Made by a program: the position numbers and the translations under genes. Shown in pieces: positions 20,351 to 28,531 of a DNA stretch of 32,216 nt; within the stretch, counting starts at the first letter, position 1; each line of letters starts with the position of its first letter. This DNA is from CAXSEF01 sp964236585 (GTDB taxonomy: Bacteria > Pseudomonadota > Alphaproteobacteria > Acetobacterales > Acetobacteraceae). The stretch covers positions 1 through 32,216 of the forward strand of contig CAXSFE010000032.1 of NCBI GenBank assembly GCA_964236585.1. Reading direction: 5' to 3'. A model generated the notes under the pieces. That model saw nothing but the letters and a program-made list of their open reading frames with translations. It was not told the origin of the DNA and made no database searches.

Positions 20351-22532
20351 ACTTCCGCTCCACCCGCGCCGTGCCATACGCCTCGCCCGGCACCAGCTCG
20401 AACAGCAGCAGCGACCGCCCGGTGACGTCGTACGCCGTCCCCGTCTCCAGCGTGGTGGCGCTTCCCGCCCCGAGGCTGAGGTCGTCGACCTTGCCCAGGT
20501 TGGTGTCGATCAGCCGGTGCCACGAGGTCCCGCCCACCACGTCGGGGAGCTTGAACGGCACCATGTCGTGGTACGAGTTGACCACCAGCAGCAGCGTCTG
20601 GTCGTCGCCGCGCCGCGCGATGCCCGTTGCCTGCGCCCGCCCGTCCAGCAGCACGCCCATGCAGTGCGCCGACGCCTCGTCCCACTGCTCGGACGTCATC
20701 TCCGTGCCGCTGGGGCTGAGCCAGGTCACGTCCTTGACGCCCGTCTCGTCATTCCACTCGGCCGTCAGGAACCGCGTGCGGTGCAGCACCGGCAGCCGCC
20801 TGCGCAGCGAGGCCACGTCGGACACGAAGCGGACCAGCGCCGCCCCCTTCTCCTTGATGTCCCAGTTGACCCAGGAGATCTCGCTGTCCTGGCAGTAGGC
20901 GTTGTTGTTGCCCTCCTGCGTGCGGCCGAACTCGTCGCCCGCCAGGATCATCGGCGTCCCGCGCGACAGCAGCAGCGTCGCCATCATGTTGCGCAGCTGG
21001 CGCTCGCGCACCGCGTTGATCGCCTCGTCGTCCGTCGGCCCCTCCACCCCGTAGTTCGAGCTGTGGTTGTTCGAGTTGCCGTCCTTGTTGTCCTCGCCGT
21101 TCGCCTCGTTGTGCTTCTCGTCGTAGCTGACCGCGTCGTTGAGCGTGAACCCGTCGTGCGCCGTCAGGAAGTTGACCCCCGCCCAGGTCTGGCGCCCGCG
21201 GTGATTGAAGAAATCGGCACTCCCGGTGAGCCGCTTCGCGAGCTTCGGCAGCGTGCCCTCGTCCCCCTTCCAGAACGAGCGCACGTCGTCGCGGTAGCGG
21301 TCGTTCCACTCCGCCCACCCCGGCGGGAACCCGCCCACCTGGTAGCCGCCCGGCCCGCAGTCCCACGGCTCGGCGACCAGCTTGACCTGGCTCAGGATCG
21401 GATCCTGCCCGCACGCCTTGAGGAAGCCCGACTGCTCGTCGAACCCGTGCGGCTCGCGCGCCAGGATCGTGCCGAGATCGAAACGGAACCCGTCGACGTG
21501 CATCTCGCTGACCCAGTAGCGCAGGCTGTCGGTGACCATCTGGATCACCCGCGGGTGCGACAGGTTGACCGTGTTCCCGGTGCCCGTGTCATTGATGTAG
21601 TAGCGCTTCTGGTCGGGCAGCAGCCGGTAGTACGACGCGTTGTCGATCCCCTTGAACGACAGCGTGGCGCCGCGCTCGTTGCCCTCTGCCGTGTGGTTGT
21701 ACACCACGTCCAGGATCACCTCGAGCCCGGCATCGTGCAGCCGCGCCACCATCTCCTTGAACTCGAGCGAGGCATACCCGTGGTTGGTCGCGTACCGCCG
21801 CGCCGGCGCGAAGAAGCTGATGGAGTTGTAGCCCCAGAAGTTCACCATCCCCTTGTCCTGGAGATAGTCGTCGTCGATGAACATGTGCACCGGCAGCAGC
21901 TCGACCGACGTCACGCCGAGCGACTTGATGTGCTTGACGACCTCCGGCACGGCCAGCCCCCGGAAGGTGCCGCGCAGCGCCTCCGGCACATCGGGATGCT
22001 TCATGGTGAAGCCGCGCACGTGGGTCTCGTAGAACACGGTCTTGTCCCACGGCACCATCGGGCTGCGGTCGTCGCCCCAGGTGAACGCGGGGTCGATCAC
22101 CCGGCTCTTCGGCATGAAGGCTGCGCTGTCGCGCTCGTCGAACGACAGGTCGCCGTCCGCATGGCCGATCGTGTAGCCGAACACCGCCGGGTCCCACTTG
22201 AGCTGGCCGACCACCGCCTTGGCGTAGGGATCGAGCACCAGCTTGTTCGGGTTGAACCGATGCCCCTGCTCCGGCTCGTACGGCCCGTGCACGCGATAGC
22301 CGTACACCGTCCCCGGATGCGCGTCGGGCAGGAAGCCGTGGAAGATCTCGTCCGTGTACTCCGGCAGCCTGACCCGGGCGAGCTCTGTCTCGCCCTCGGC
22401 GTCGAACAGGCACAGCTCGACGGAGGTCGCGTTGGCGGAGAACAGCGCGAAGTTCACGCCTCGCCCGTTCCACGTGGCACCCAGCGGATAGGGACGGCCC
22501 TCGGTGACCCGCGGCGTCGTGGAACTGGACAT
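20349..22532 (-). CDS. glgX: Glycogen debranching enzyme GlgX
   Basis: Hydrolyses alpha-1,6 branches in glycogen after phosphorylase trimming. Seen: 727 residues, near the family's usual length. The N-terminal carbohydrate-binding region starts PYPLGATWNGRGVNFALFSA. The GH13 catalytic barrel includes ILDVVYNHTAEGN, VDGFRFDLGTILAR (nucleophile Asp), LVAEPWDCGPGGYQVG (general acid Glu) and FLTAHDGFTLND (third acid). MPKSRVIDPAFTW and GDEFGRTQEGNNNAYCQD are typical of the GlgX/TreX type. The ATG at 22532 has GGGAG 9 bases before it. The open frame beyond it is rejected. No glg neighbours are in the window. Repeats border both ends. Confidence 0.96.
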   Translation of the reverse strand: MSSSTTPRVTEGRPYPLGATWNGRGVNFALFSANATSVELCLFDAEGETELARVRLPEYTDEIFHGFLPDAHPGTVYGYRVHGPYEPEQGHRFNPNKLVLDPYAKAVVGQLKWDPAVFGYTIGHADGDLSFDERDSAAFMPKSRVIDPAFTWGDDRSPMVPWDKTVFYETHVRGFTMKHPDVPEALRGTFRGLAVPEVVKHIKSLGVTSVELLPVHMFIDDDYLQDKGMVNFWGYNSISFFAPARRYATNHGYASLEFKEMVARLHDAGLEVILDVVYNHTAEGNERGATLSFKGIDNASYYRLLPDQKRYYINDTGTGNTVNLSHPRVIQMVTDSLRYWVSEMHVDGFRFDLGTILAREPHGFDEQSGFLKACGQDPILSQVKLVAEPWDCGPGGYQVGGFPPGWAEWNDRYRDDVRSFWKGDEGTLPKLAKRLTGSADFFNHRGRQTWAGVNFLTAHDGFTLNDAVSYDEKHNEANGEDNKDGNSNNHSSNYGVEGPTDDEAINAVRERQLRNMMATLLLSRGTPMILAGDEFGRTQEGNNNAYCQDSEISWVNWDIKEKGAALVRFVSDVASLRRRLPVLHRTRFLTAEWNDETGVKDVTWLSPSGTEMTSEQWDEASAHCMGVLLDGRAQATGIARRGDDQTLLLVVNSYHDMVPFKLPDVVGGTSWHRLIDTNLGKVDDLSLGAGSATTLETGTAYDVTGRSLLLFELVPGEAYGTARVERK

Positions 22533-22601
22533 CAGCAGGTTCTCCCGAAACACCCGAGCAGAACGCGCCGGGCGTGAATGGTTGCGCGCACGAAGGCAGG
22601 C

Positions 22602-22726
22602 AAGCAAGGTTGAGGCTCTGCCTCAAACTCCGCCAAAGGCAAGCCTTTGGAATCCAGTTCTTAAGAGAAGCCGGTCCAGGGGCGGCTCGCCCCTGGCGGG
22701 TCCAGGGCAGAGCCCTGGCCTTGCCT
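22602..22726. repeat. Class A hairpin repeat (A8)
   Basis: Left outer TTGAGGCTCTGCCTCAA and left inner AAAGGCAAGCCTTT. The centre is TTCTTAAGAGAAGCC. The right inner hairpin is AGGGGCGGCTCGCCCCT and the right outer CCAGGGCAGAGCCCTGG, ending CCTTGCCTT. It begins about 70 bases before the glgX start and ends exactly at the ptsI stop (TGA at 22729-22727). Confidence 0.9.
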
Positions 22727-24547
22727 TCAGCCCAGAACCAGCTCGCGGATCCGCGCCGGGTCGCTCTGCTCCATGACCCTGCGGCTGAACCGGATGCACT
22801 CGTCGACCGACGCCCCGCGGACCACCTGCTTGACCCGCGGCACCGCCGACGCGTTCATGCTGAAGCAGCGCAGGCCCAGCCCCAGCAGCAGCGGCGTGAA
22901 CTTCGGGTTGCCCGCCATCTCCCCGCACACCGACACCGGCTTGCGCACGCGCAGCGCCGCCTCGATGGCGAACTGCACCAGGCGCAGCACGGCGGGATGC
23001 AGCGGGTCGTAGATCGCAGCGACCTCCGACAGCGAGCGGTCCACGGCCAGCGTGTACATCGCGAGGTCGTTGGTGCCGATCGCGAAGAAGTCCGCCTCCA
23101 GCGCCAGCGCGTCCGCGGACAGCGCCGCGCCCGGCGTCTCGATCATCACGCCCAGCGGCGGCAGCCTCTCGGAGACCTTCTCCCCCCGGCGCCGCAGCCT
23201 GCGCGCCACGCGCTCCAGGACCTCGCGCCCCTGGCGCAGCTCCGCGACGTTGGTCACCATCGGCAGCAGGATGCGCACCGGCCCGAACGCCGCAGCCCGC
23301 AGGATCGCCGCCAGCTGCGTCTCGAACAGCACGGGGTGGCGCAGCAGCAGCCGGATGCCGCGCACGCCCAGCGCCGGGTTGCGGTCCGAGCCCGCGCCGA
23401 GGCTCTCCGCCGACAGCGAGTCGAGCTGCTTCTCGCCGCCCCAGTCGAGCACCCGGATCGTGACGCCGTCCCCGCCCATCGCCTCGACGACGCTGCGGTA
23501 GGTCTCGAACTGGTCCTGCTCGTCGGGCACCGTGTCGCGGTTCATGAACAGGAACTCGGAGCGCAGCAGCCCGATGCCGGTCGCGCCGGACTGCGCGATC
23601 AGCGCCAGCTCGGCGGGGATCTCGAAGTTGGCGTGCAGGTCGACCTCGGCCTCGTCGGTGGTGCGCGCGGGCAGGCGGCGCAGCCGGGCGAGCTTCTGCC
23701 GCTCCCGAGTGAACGCCGCGACCCCCGCGTGGGCACGGGCCAGCGTGTCCGCCCCCGGGTTGACCACCACGGTGCCGGCGCTGCCGTCCACGATCATCTG
23801 GCAGCCCGCGCGCGCCGCCGCCGCCAGCCCCGCGGCCCCCAGCACCGACGGGATGCCGAGCGCCCGGAGCATGATCGCCGTGTGCCCGTCGCTGCCGCCC
23901 TCCTCCGTGGCCACCCCCGCGATGCGCGCCGGGTCGATCAGCGCCGCATCCGCCGGGCGCAGCGACTCCGCGACCAGCACCGAGCCCGCCGGCACCCCGC
24001 CCAGCGAGCGGAACGGCGCCTGCGCCAGGTTGCGGATCAGACGCCGCCCGATCTCGCGCACCTCGTCGGCGCGCCGCTGCAGCCCGGCCGGATCGTCGCC
24101 CGGCAGCGCCAGCAGCGCGCGCGCCACCTGCTCCGCCTCGTCGGCGACCGCGGTCTCCGCCGACAGGAGCTTGTCGCGGATGCGCAGCCGCGCGCCGCGG
24201 ATCAGCCGCGACGGCCCGAGCATCTGCATGTAGGCGTCGAGCAGCGGCGCCAGCTCCGCCTGGCTGTCCTCCGGCAGGATCAGCAGCTTCTGCCGCAGCT
24301 TGGCCACCTGCTTGCGCGAGCGCAGGATTGCCTGCTCCAGCCGCTCGCCCTCCGCCGCCACGCCAGCCGCCGGGATGACGCCGCGGGTGAACTCGGCCGG
24401 CGCCTCGCGGGCGGGAAACGCCGGCCCGATCGCGATCCCGGCCCCGATGGGAATGCCGGACAGTCGCCGCTCCGCCCTGGACGCCGCCGGGGAAGTCAAC
24501 GCGGGCGCCGCCCCGGTCCACGCGGCCGCGTCCTCACTCCTGCTCAT
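22727..24547 (-). CDS. ptsI: Phosphoenolpyruvate-protein phosphotransferase (PTS enzyme I)
   Basis: Takes phosphate from PEP onto a His and hands it to HPr. Seen: 606 residues. The N-terminal HPr-binding helical part is followed by the phospho-His loop EEGGSDGHTAIMLRALGIPS with His222, where the usual TSH reads DGH. The C-terminal PEP/Mg site includes GIGLLRSEFLFMNRD, ILLPMVTNVAEL, FFAIGTNDLAMYTLAVDR and PVSVCGEMAGNP. FSMNASAVPRVKQVVR lies near the end. No N-terminal GAF domain is present, so it is named as the plain enzyme I rather than PtsP. It overlaps ptsH by 14 bases. The neighbouring manX-like and hprK genes, without any sugar permease, point to a regulatory phosphorelay. Confidence 0.95.
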   Translation of the reverse strand: MSRSEDAAAWTGAAPALTSPAASRAERRLSGIPIGAGIAIGPAFPAREAPAEFTRGVIPAAGVAAEGERLEQAILRSRKQVAKLRQKLLILPEDSQAELAPLLDAYMQMLGPSRLIRGARLRIRDKLLSAETAVADEAEQVARALLALPGDDPAGLQRRADEVREIGRRLIRNLAQAPFRSLGGVPAGSVLVAESLRPADAALIDPARIAGVATEEGGSDGHTAIMLRALGIPSVLGAAGLAAAARAGCQMIVDGSAGTVVVNPGADTLARAHAGVAAFTRERQKLARLRRLPARTTDEAEVDLHANFEIPAELALIAQSGATGIGLLRSEFLFMNRDTVPDEQDQFETYRSVVEAMGGDGVTIRVLDWGGEKQLDSLSAESLGAGSDRNPALGVRGIRLLLRHPVLFETQLAAILRAAAFGPVRILLPMVTNVAELRQGREVLERVARRLRRRGEKVSERLPPLGVMIETPGAALSADALALEADFFAIGTNDLAMYTLAVDRSLSEVAAIYDPLHPAVLRLVQFAIEAALRVRKPVSVCGEMAGNPKFTPLLLGLGLRCFSMNASAVPRVKQVVRGASVDECIRFSRRVMEQSDPARIRELVLG

Positions 24548-24836
24548 CGAAGCCGGACTCCACCAGGGCCGCGAGCGCCTCGATCGCCTCCTTGGCGTCC
24601 CAGCCCTGCGCCCGCAGCGACAGGCCCGACCCCTGGCCCACGCCGAGCATCATCAGCCCCATGATCGACCGGGCGGACACGCTCTGCTCCGCGCTCTCCG
24701 CGCGCGCGACCTCGACGGAGGCCGCGAATCGCTCCGCCAGGGCGACGAAGCGGGCCGCCGCGCGGGCATGCAGGCCGCGCCGGTTGCACACCACGACGAT
24801 GCGGCCGATCACCGGGTCGGCGGCGGGGTCGCTCAC
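24534..24836 (-). CDS. ptsH: Phosphocarrier protein HPr
   Basis: Small phosphocarrier between enzyme I and EIIA, and substrate of HPr kinase. Seen: 100 residues. The phospho-His is His23 in NRRGLHARAAARFV. The HprK target is Ser57 in SVSARSIMGLMMLGVG (family position Ser46). The C-terminal helix WDAKEAIEALAALVES is normal. It starts with GTG at 24836 without a clear ribosome site. The end overlaps the ptsI start by 14 bases, a sign of coupled translation. Both phosphorylation sites are present, so regulation by HprK is possible. Confidence 0.95.
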   Translation of the reverse strand: MSDPAADPVIGRIVVVCNRRGLHARAAARFVALAERFAASVEVARAESAEQSVSARSIMGLMMLGVGQGSGLSLRAQGWDAKEAIEALAALVESGFDEQE

Positions 24837-24945
24837 GGACGCAGGACCATCGCCGCGATCACGCCGTCCATGTCCCCACCCTTGCAGCCCTCCCCCTCAA
24901 GCCGGCCCGCCGCAGCCGGCCGCACGCGGCATCCCCACCCGCGCC

Positions 24946-25431
24946 TCAGCCCTGCGCCTTGCGCAGCGGCACGGCCGGTGGCGGCGGCGCCGGCTGCGTG
25001 TTCTTGCGGCACTGCTCGGCCAGCGCCGTCGGCCCGTGCGCCGGCGCGTGCGAGGCGGCGCAGATGTACTTGCGCCCGGCCAGCTCCGCGCAGTCCACGC
25101 ATTCCGACAGCGTCTGCAGCGAGCGCACCTTGGCCAGCTTGACCAGCATCGGCAGGTTGACCCCGCCGATCACCTCCACGCCCTCGCGGTCCATCATCGA
25201 GATCGCCAGGTTGCTCGGCGTGCCCCCGAACATGTCGGTCAGCAGCACCACCCCGTCGCCCTGGTCGACGTCGGCGATCCTGGCCTGGATCTCCTCGCGG
25301 CAGCGGTCGATGTCGTCGTCGGCGCCGATGCACATCGTCGCGACGTTGCGTTGCTCGCCGACGACATGCTCCATCGCGGAGCGCAGTTCCACGGCGAGCC
25401 TGCCGTGCGTCACCAGCACAATTCCGATCAT
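24946..25431 (-). CDS. PTS EIIA component, mannose/fructose type, with extra Cys
   Basis: Phosphate acceptor from HPr. In alphaproteobacteria without the matching permease it acts as a regulator. Seen: 161 residues. The start MIGIVLVTHGRLAVELRSAM carries the phospho-His in THG (His9). GVVLLTDMFGGTPSNLAISM (60-79) and VIGGVNLPMLVKLAK (87-101) are canonical. After residue 105 it diverges: SECVDCAELAGRKYICAASH and a Pro-rich tail with EQCRKN. There are six Cys in all (34, 44, 111, 114, 124, 141), which is unusual for the family. The ATG at 25431 has AGGA just upstream. A 109-base gap separates it from ptsH. Confidence 0.92.
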   Translation of the reverse strand: MIGIVLVTHGRLAVELRSAMEHVVGEQRNVATMCIGADDDIDRCREEIQARIADVDQGDGVVLLTDMFGGTPSNLAISMMDREGVEVIGGVNLPMLVKLAKVRSLQTLSECVDCAELAGRKYICAASHAPAHGPTALAEQCRKNTQPAPPPPAVPLRKAQG

Positions 25432-26139
25432 GGGTCCTGCTCAGGCCTCCTGCGCCTGATCTGTCGGATCGAGCCCGACCTCGGTGCCGCTTGTCGCGGA
25501 TGAATCCGGCAACCCGCCATGGCCCCGCCGGGACCACGCGGCCTCTCCCGCCACGACGAGACATCCCCCACGGCACAATCGTGCCGCGACGCGCGACGCC
25601 CGAACCTCCTGTCCGCACCCCGGCGCCACGATCCCGCGCCAGGCCCTGCGCCCCCGCCAGGCCGGCATGCCCGCGGCGCAGGCAGCGCACCTGGCCGGGC
25701 AGCCCCGGCCGACGCCGCCTATACGGCGCCCCAGCGCTCTTTGCCAGATCGCGCCCGGCCTCACATGGCGGCAGCGCGCCCGCGCGTCCAGCACCCCGCC
25801 CATCCTGCGCACGGAAGATGAACAATCCCCCTCCGCGCCGCCGGCTGCTCCACCCGTCCCGCCCCGCGACGCCGCCGCCAGGCCCGCCTTCGTCATGGCC
25901 CTGCAACACTTCGAAATCCAGGAAATCCGCCGTCCCGCCCGGGAAGGCCCGGCACCAACGGCACCATCCGCGCGCCCCGCCGCCTGCTCCGCCCCGGAAC
26001 CCACCCGGCGCCGCAAGCGGATCTGCCCCGCACGAGACGCATGCGCCACAGCGTTCCGCGTCCCTGCCGCCACCGGAGCGTCAAGGAGCCCGCCACCCAC
26101 CGGCGTGCGCGCTCCGGCGTCGCCCGCCCGCGCGCGCCA
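25432..26139. other. 708-base stretch without a supportable gene (expected rapZ position)
   Basis: Long frames exist on both strands, but their third-position composition is mixed and their proteins are low-complexity Arg/Ala/Gly/Pro sequences that match nothing. In many alphaproteobacteria rapZ lies between hprK and the manX-like gene. I found neither its P-loop nor its conserved GCTGGxHRSV-type motif here in any frame. Just before the EIIA start there are two purine-rich stretches. A weak promoter-like pair on the minus strand (CTGGCA, 18 bases, TATAGG) lies near 25750-25720. The region may be a decayed gene or a long leader. Confidence 0.4.
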
Positions 26140-26568
26140 TCACGCGAAGGCACCCGCCAGCTGCGTGACGTGCCCCAGCGCACAGTCCAGTGCCAAGCCG
26201 ACGCGCCGGGCCGCCGAGGCGCGGTCCGGGTCCACCGCCACCAGCGGCAGGCCGAGCGCGGGATGGCGCCGCGGCAGCGGCAGGCGCGGCCCGCCACCCC
26301 CGGCGGCAACCAGCTCGACCGCGAGGCGCAGCGTCGCAGCCATGCAGTACGGCAGCCTGACGATGCCGAACCCGCGCACCTCCAGCAGCCCGGCCAGCGT
26401 CGCCGGCGCGCGGGCCTCGCCGGAATCGATCTCCACCCGGTCGTCGGCGACCAGCGCGAAGCCCTCCCCCAGGAGCCGGAGCAGCAGGTCGGACTTCCCG
26501 CAGCCCGAGGGCCCGAGCAGAAGAACGCCTGCGCCGTCGCGCGCCGCGCAGCTTGCATGGATCTGCAT
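26140..26568 (-). CDS. hprK: HPr kinase/phosphorylase, short alphaproteobacterial type
   Basis: ATP-dependent kinase (and phosphorylase) for the regulatory Ser of HPr. Seen: 142 residues, only the catalytic domain, as usual in alphaproteobacteria where the N-terminal domain of the Firmicute enzyme is absent. MQIHASCAARDGAGVLLLGP runs into the P-loop GPSGCGKS (19-26), then LVADDRVEI with the Asp pair at 42-43, and the signature LLEVRGFGIVRLPY (61-74). The C-terminal part is Arg/Leu/Ala-rich and ends QLAGAFA. The ATG at 26568 was chosen from the family start. The frame is open to 26625. Substrate HPr with its Ser is encoded about 1.3 kb downstream. Confidence 0.92.
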   Translation of the reverse strand: MQIHASCAARDGAGVLLLGPSGCGKSDLLLRLLGEGFALVADDRVEIDSGEARAPATLAGLLEVRGFGIVRLPYCMAATLRLAVELVAAGGGGPRLPLPRRHPALGLPLVAVDPDRASAARRVGLALDCALGHVTQLAGAFA

Positions 26569-26680
26569 CGGCCGGACTGTGGATCGCGCCGCCGGCGAAA
26601 GGAAGCGCCATCTCGCCCGGGGCACCGGGCCTGCCCGCAGGAAGGCTCACGCCGGCGGCCGGGTTGGTCGACCCGGAAGC

Positions 26681-26869
26681 AAGCAAGATTGGGCTCTCCC
26701 TCCGCTGCCCCTTCCAACGACCCAAGCGGGTCGTCGGAACCTTTGGGCAGCTACGCCCAGGCCCGCCAGGGGCGAGCCGCCCCTAGACCGGCCTCACTTG
26801 AGGATTGGATTCCAAAGGCTCGGCCTTTGGCGGGGTCCAGGGGCAGAGCCCTTGGCCTTCCTTCCTTCC
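26681..26869. repeat. Class A hairpin repeat with inserted nested hairpin (A9)
   Basis: The left outer hairpin (TTGGGCTC and later GCCCAG) is split by about 60 bases. These themselves form a nested hairpin at 26705-26750: CTGCCC with GGGCAG, TTCC with GGAA and CGACCC with GGGTCG. The left inner is AGGGGCGAGCCGCCCCT, the centre CACTTGAGG (one change from CTTAAG) and the right inner AAAGGCTCGGCCTTT. The right outer CCAGGGGCAGAGCCCTTGG has one mismatch, ending CCTTCCTTCCTTCC. It lies between the hprK and ubiH-like genes, about 16 bases past the ubiH-like stop. Confidence 0.85.
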
Positions 26870-26885
26870 TCCGACCCCGCCGGAC

Positions 26886-28271
26886 TCACATCCCCATCGC
26901 CCGCGCCATGAACGCCCGCTTGAGCCCCGGCAGCCTCTGCACTCCCGCGATCCCCAGGTCGCGCACCCCGCGCAGCACCCGGCTGTCGCTGCTGAACAGC
27001 CGGTCGAGCCCGTCGGTGGCCGCCAGCATCAGCAGGTTGTCCCCCCGCCGCGCCCGCTGGTAGCGCGCCAGCAGCGCCGCATCGCCCGGATCGCCACCCC
27101 CCGCCACCGCCCCGATCACCAGCTCGGACAGCGCGATGACGTCGCGAAAACCGAGGTTCAGCCCCTGGCCCGCGATCGGATGGATGCCGTGCGCCGCATC
27201 CCCCACCAGCGCCAGCCGCCGGTCGACATACCGGTGCGCGTGCATCGCCGACAGCGGATACAGCCACCGCCGCCCGATCAGCCGCACCTCCCCCAGATGC
27301 CCGCCCAGCCTGCGCGCCACCTCGCGCCCGTACGCCGTGTCGTCAAGCCGCATCATCCGCTCGCCCAGCTCGCTGCGCTCCGTCCACACCACCGCCGACA
27401 CGTGCTCCGCGCCCTCCGTCGCGCACATCGGCAGCTGCGCGAACGGCCCGCCCGGCAGGAAGTGCTCCAGCGCCGTGTTGTGGTGCGGCAGCGCGTGGGC
27501 GATCGCGCACACCATGCCGACCTGGCGGTAGGGCAGGCGGGTGACGCGGATGCCCGCCGCCTCGCGCAGCCGGCTCGACCGCCCCTCCGCCGACACCACG
27601 AGCCGCGCCCGCAACACGCCCCCCGGCAGCCGCACCCGCGCGTGCCCCCCCGCCGGCTCGACCACGGCCTCCGCCGGCGCATGCAGGCTCAGCCCCGCCC
27701 GCCCGCGCATCGCCCGGTTCAGCGCGACCCGCAGGCTGCGCGCCTCCACCATCCAGCCCATCGCGCCGGCCTCCGCGGCACCGCCTTGCGCCCTGTCCTC
27801 CACGTCGAAGTGCAGGAACAGCCGCGACGCCGGCCGCCCGACACGGCCGTCGGAGATGCGGATGTCGGTGATCGGGCACGTCGGCTGCGGCAGCTCCGCC
27901 CAGAGCCCGGCCGCCTCCAGCAGCCGGCGCGACCCTGCGGCAACCGCGTAGGCCCGCCCGTCGAAGTCCGGATGCTCCATCGGCGGCAGCTCGGCCCGGT
28001 CGACGATCGCCACCGACACGCCGGCGGCCTGCAGCCGGCAGGCCAGCGTCCCCCCCACCGGACCTGCGCCGACCACGCACACGTCCACGTCGCCGAGGTC
28101 GCGCGCCGCCGCCACGCCGGCAGGCTGCGCAGGCCGCGAGGGCCGCGCCGCGCCCGAACCGGGGGCGGGGGCCGCCGGCCTCTGCCCGCCACCCGCACCG
28201 CCGGTCGGACCGGCAGGGCCGGACAAGGTGTCACCTGGGATCGTCGTCACTCCTGCCTGTTTCCTGTGCAT
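26886..28271 (-). CDS. UbiH/UbiF/VisC family FAD-dependent hydroxylase
   Basis: Flavoprotein monooxygenase most likely hydroxylating the ubiquinone ring. Seen: 461 residues from the ATG at 28271. A Pro/Gly/Ala-rich N-terminus of about 45 residues is followed by the FAD loop VCVVGAGPVGGTLACRLQAA, FDGRAYAVAAGSRRLLEAAG (family segment), and the NAD/FAD-site motif RLALVGDAAHGIHPIAGQGL followed by NLGFRDVIAL. The C-terminal RRGDNLLMLAATDGLDRLFS and GLKRAFMARAMGM are typical. A start at the GTG of VTTIPGD, just after, is possible and would shorten the tail. Which ring position it hydroxylates cannot be read from the sequence. It is divergent from glnK. The intergenic 28272-28531 holds a sigma-54-like site. 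Confidence 0.92.
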   Translation of the reverse strand: MHRKQAGVTTIPGDTLSGPAGPTGGAGGGQRPAAPAPGSGAARPSRPAQPAGVAAARDLGDVDVCVVGAGPVGGTLACRLQAAGVSVAIVDRAELPPMEHPDFDGRAYAVAAGSRRLLEAAGLWAELPQPTCPITDIRISDGRVGRPASRLFLHFDVEDRAQGGAAEAGAMGWMVEARSLRVALNRAMRGRAGLSLHAPAEAVVEPAGGHARVRLPGGVLRARLVVSAEGRSSRLREAAGIRVTRLPYRQVGMVCAIAHALPHHNTALEHFLPGGPFAQLPMCATEGAEHVSAVVWTERSELGERMMRLDDTAYGREVARRLGGHLGEVRLIGRRWLYPLSAMHAHRYVDRRLALVGDAAHGIHPIAGQGLNLGFRDVIALSELVIGAVAGGGDPGDAALLARYQRARRGDNLLMLAATDGLDRLFSSDSRVLRGVRDLGIAGVQRLPGLKRAFMARAMGM

Positions 28272-28465
28272 ACCATCGCGGCCGTCCCGATGCCCTCTTC
28301 CGACACCGGCTGCCCTCTGCACAGGCATGTGGACACCGCCGCACGCGCCGCCACCGCCGCAGCGCCCCGGCAACCGGCACGCCCCCGGACGCCGTGCCGG
28401 GCCGCGCCCCACGCCTGCGCCGGCCGCCACGGGACTGCGGACGCCCAGACCGGTCGTTCCGCGGT

Positions 28466-28482
28466 CCGGCATGGTTCTTGAA
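28466..28482 (+). promoter_or_regulatory. Candidate sigma-54 promoter of glnK-amtB
   Basis: CCGGCATGGTTCTTGAA fits the consensus YTGGCACGRNNNTTGCW at all but three positions and keeps the invariant -24 GG. The -12 GC is GA, which weakens it. It lies 50 bases before the glnK start. About 145 bases upstream, GCACAGGCATGTGG (28319-28332) resembles one NtrC-type dyad with one mismatch. Nitrogen control of glnK-amtB by NtrC and sigma-54 is well known in proteobacteria. An inverted pair GTTCTT/AAGAAC overlaps the site. Confidence 0.4.
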
Positions 28483-28531
28483 AGAACGCCGCGGACACCG
28501 CCGACCCGGCGGACGGGTGGAGGACACACAA

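Noticed and set aside
25441..26100. Minus-strand 219-codon frame in the hprK-EIIA gap
   Set aside because: Weak third-position bias, Arg/Gly/Ala-rich, no RapZ P-loop or other motif. It was listed as a gene-free stretch instead.
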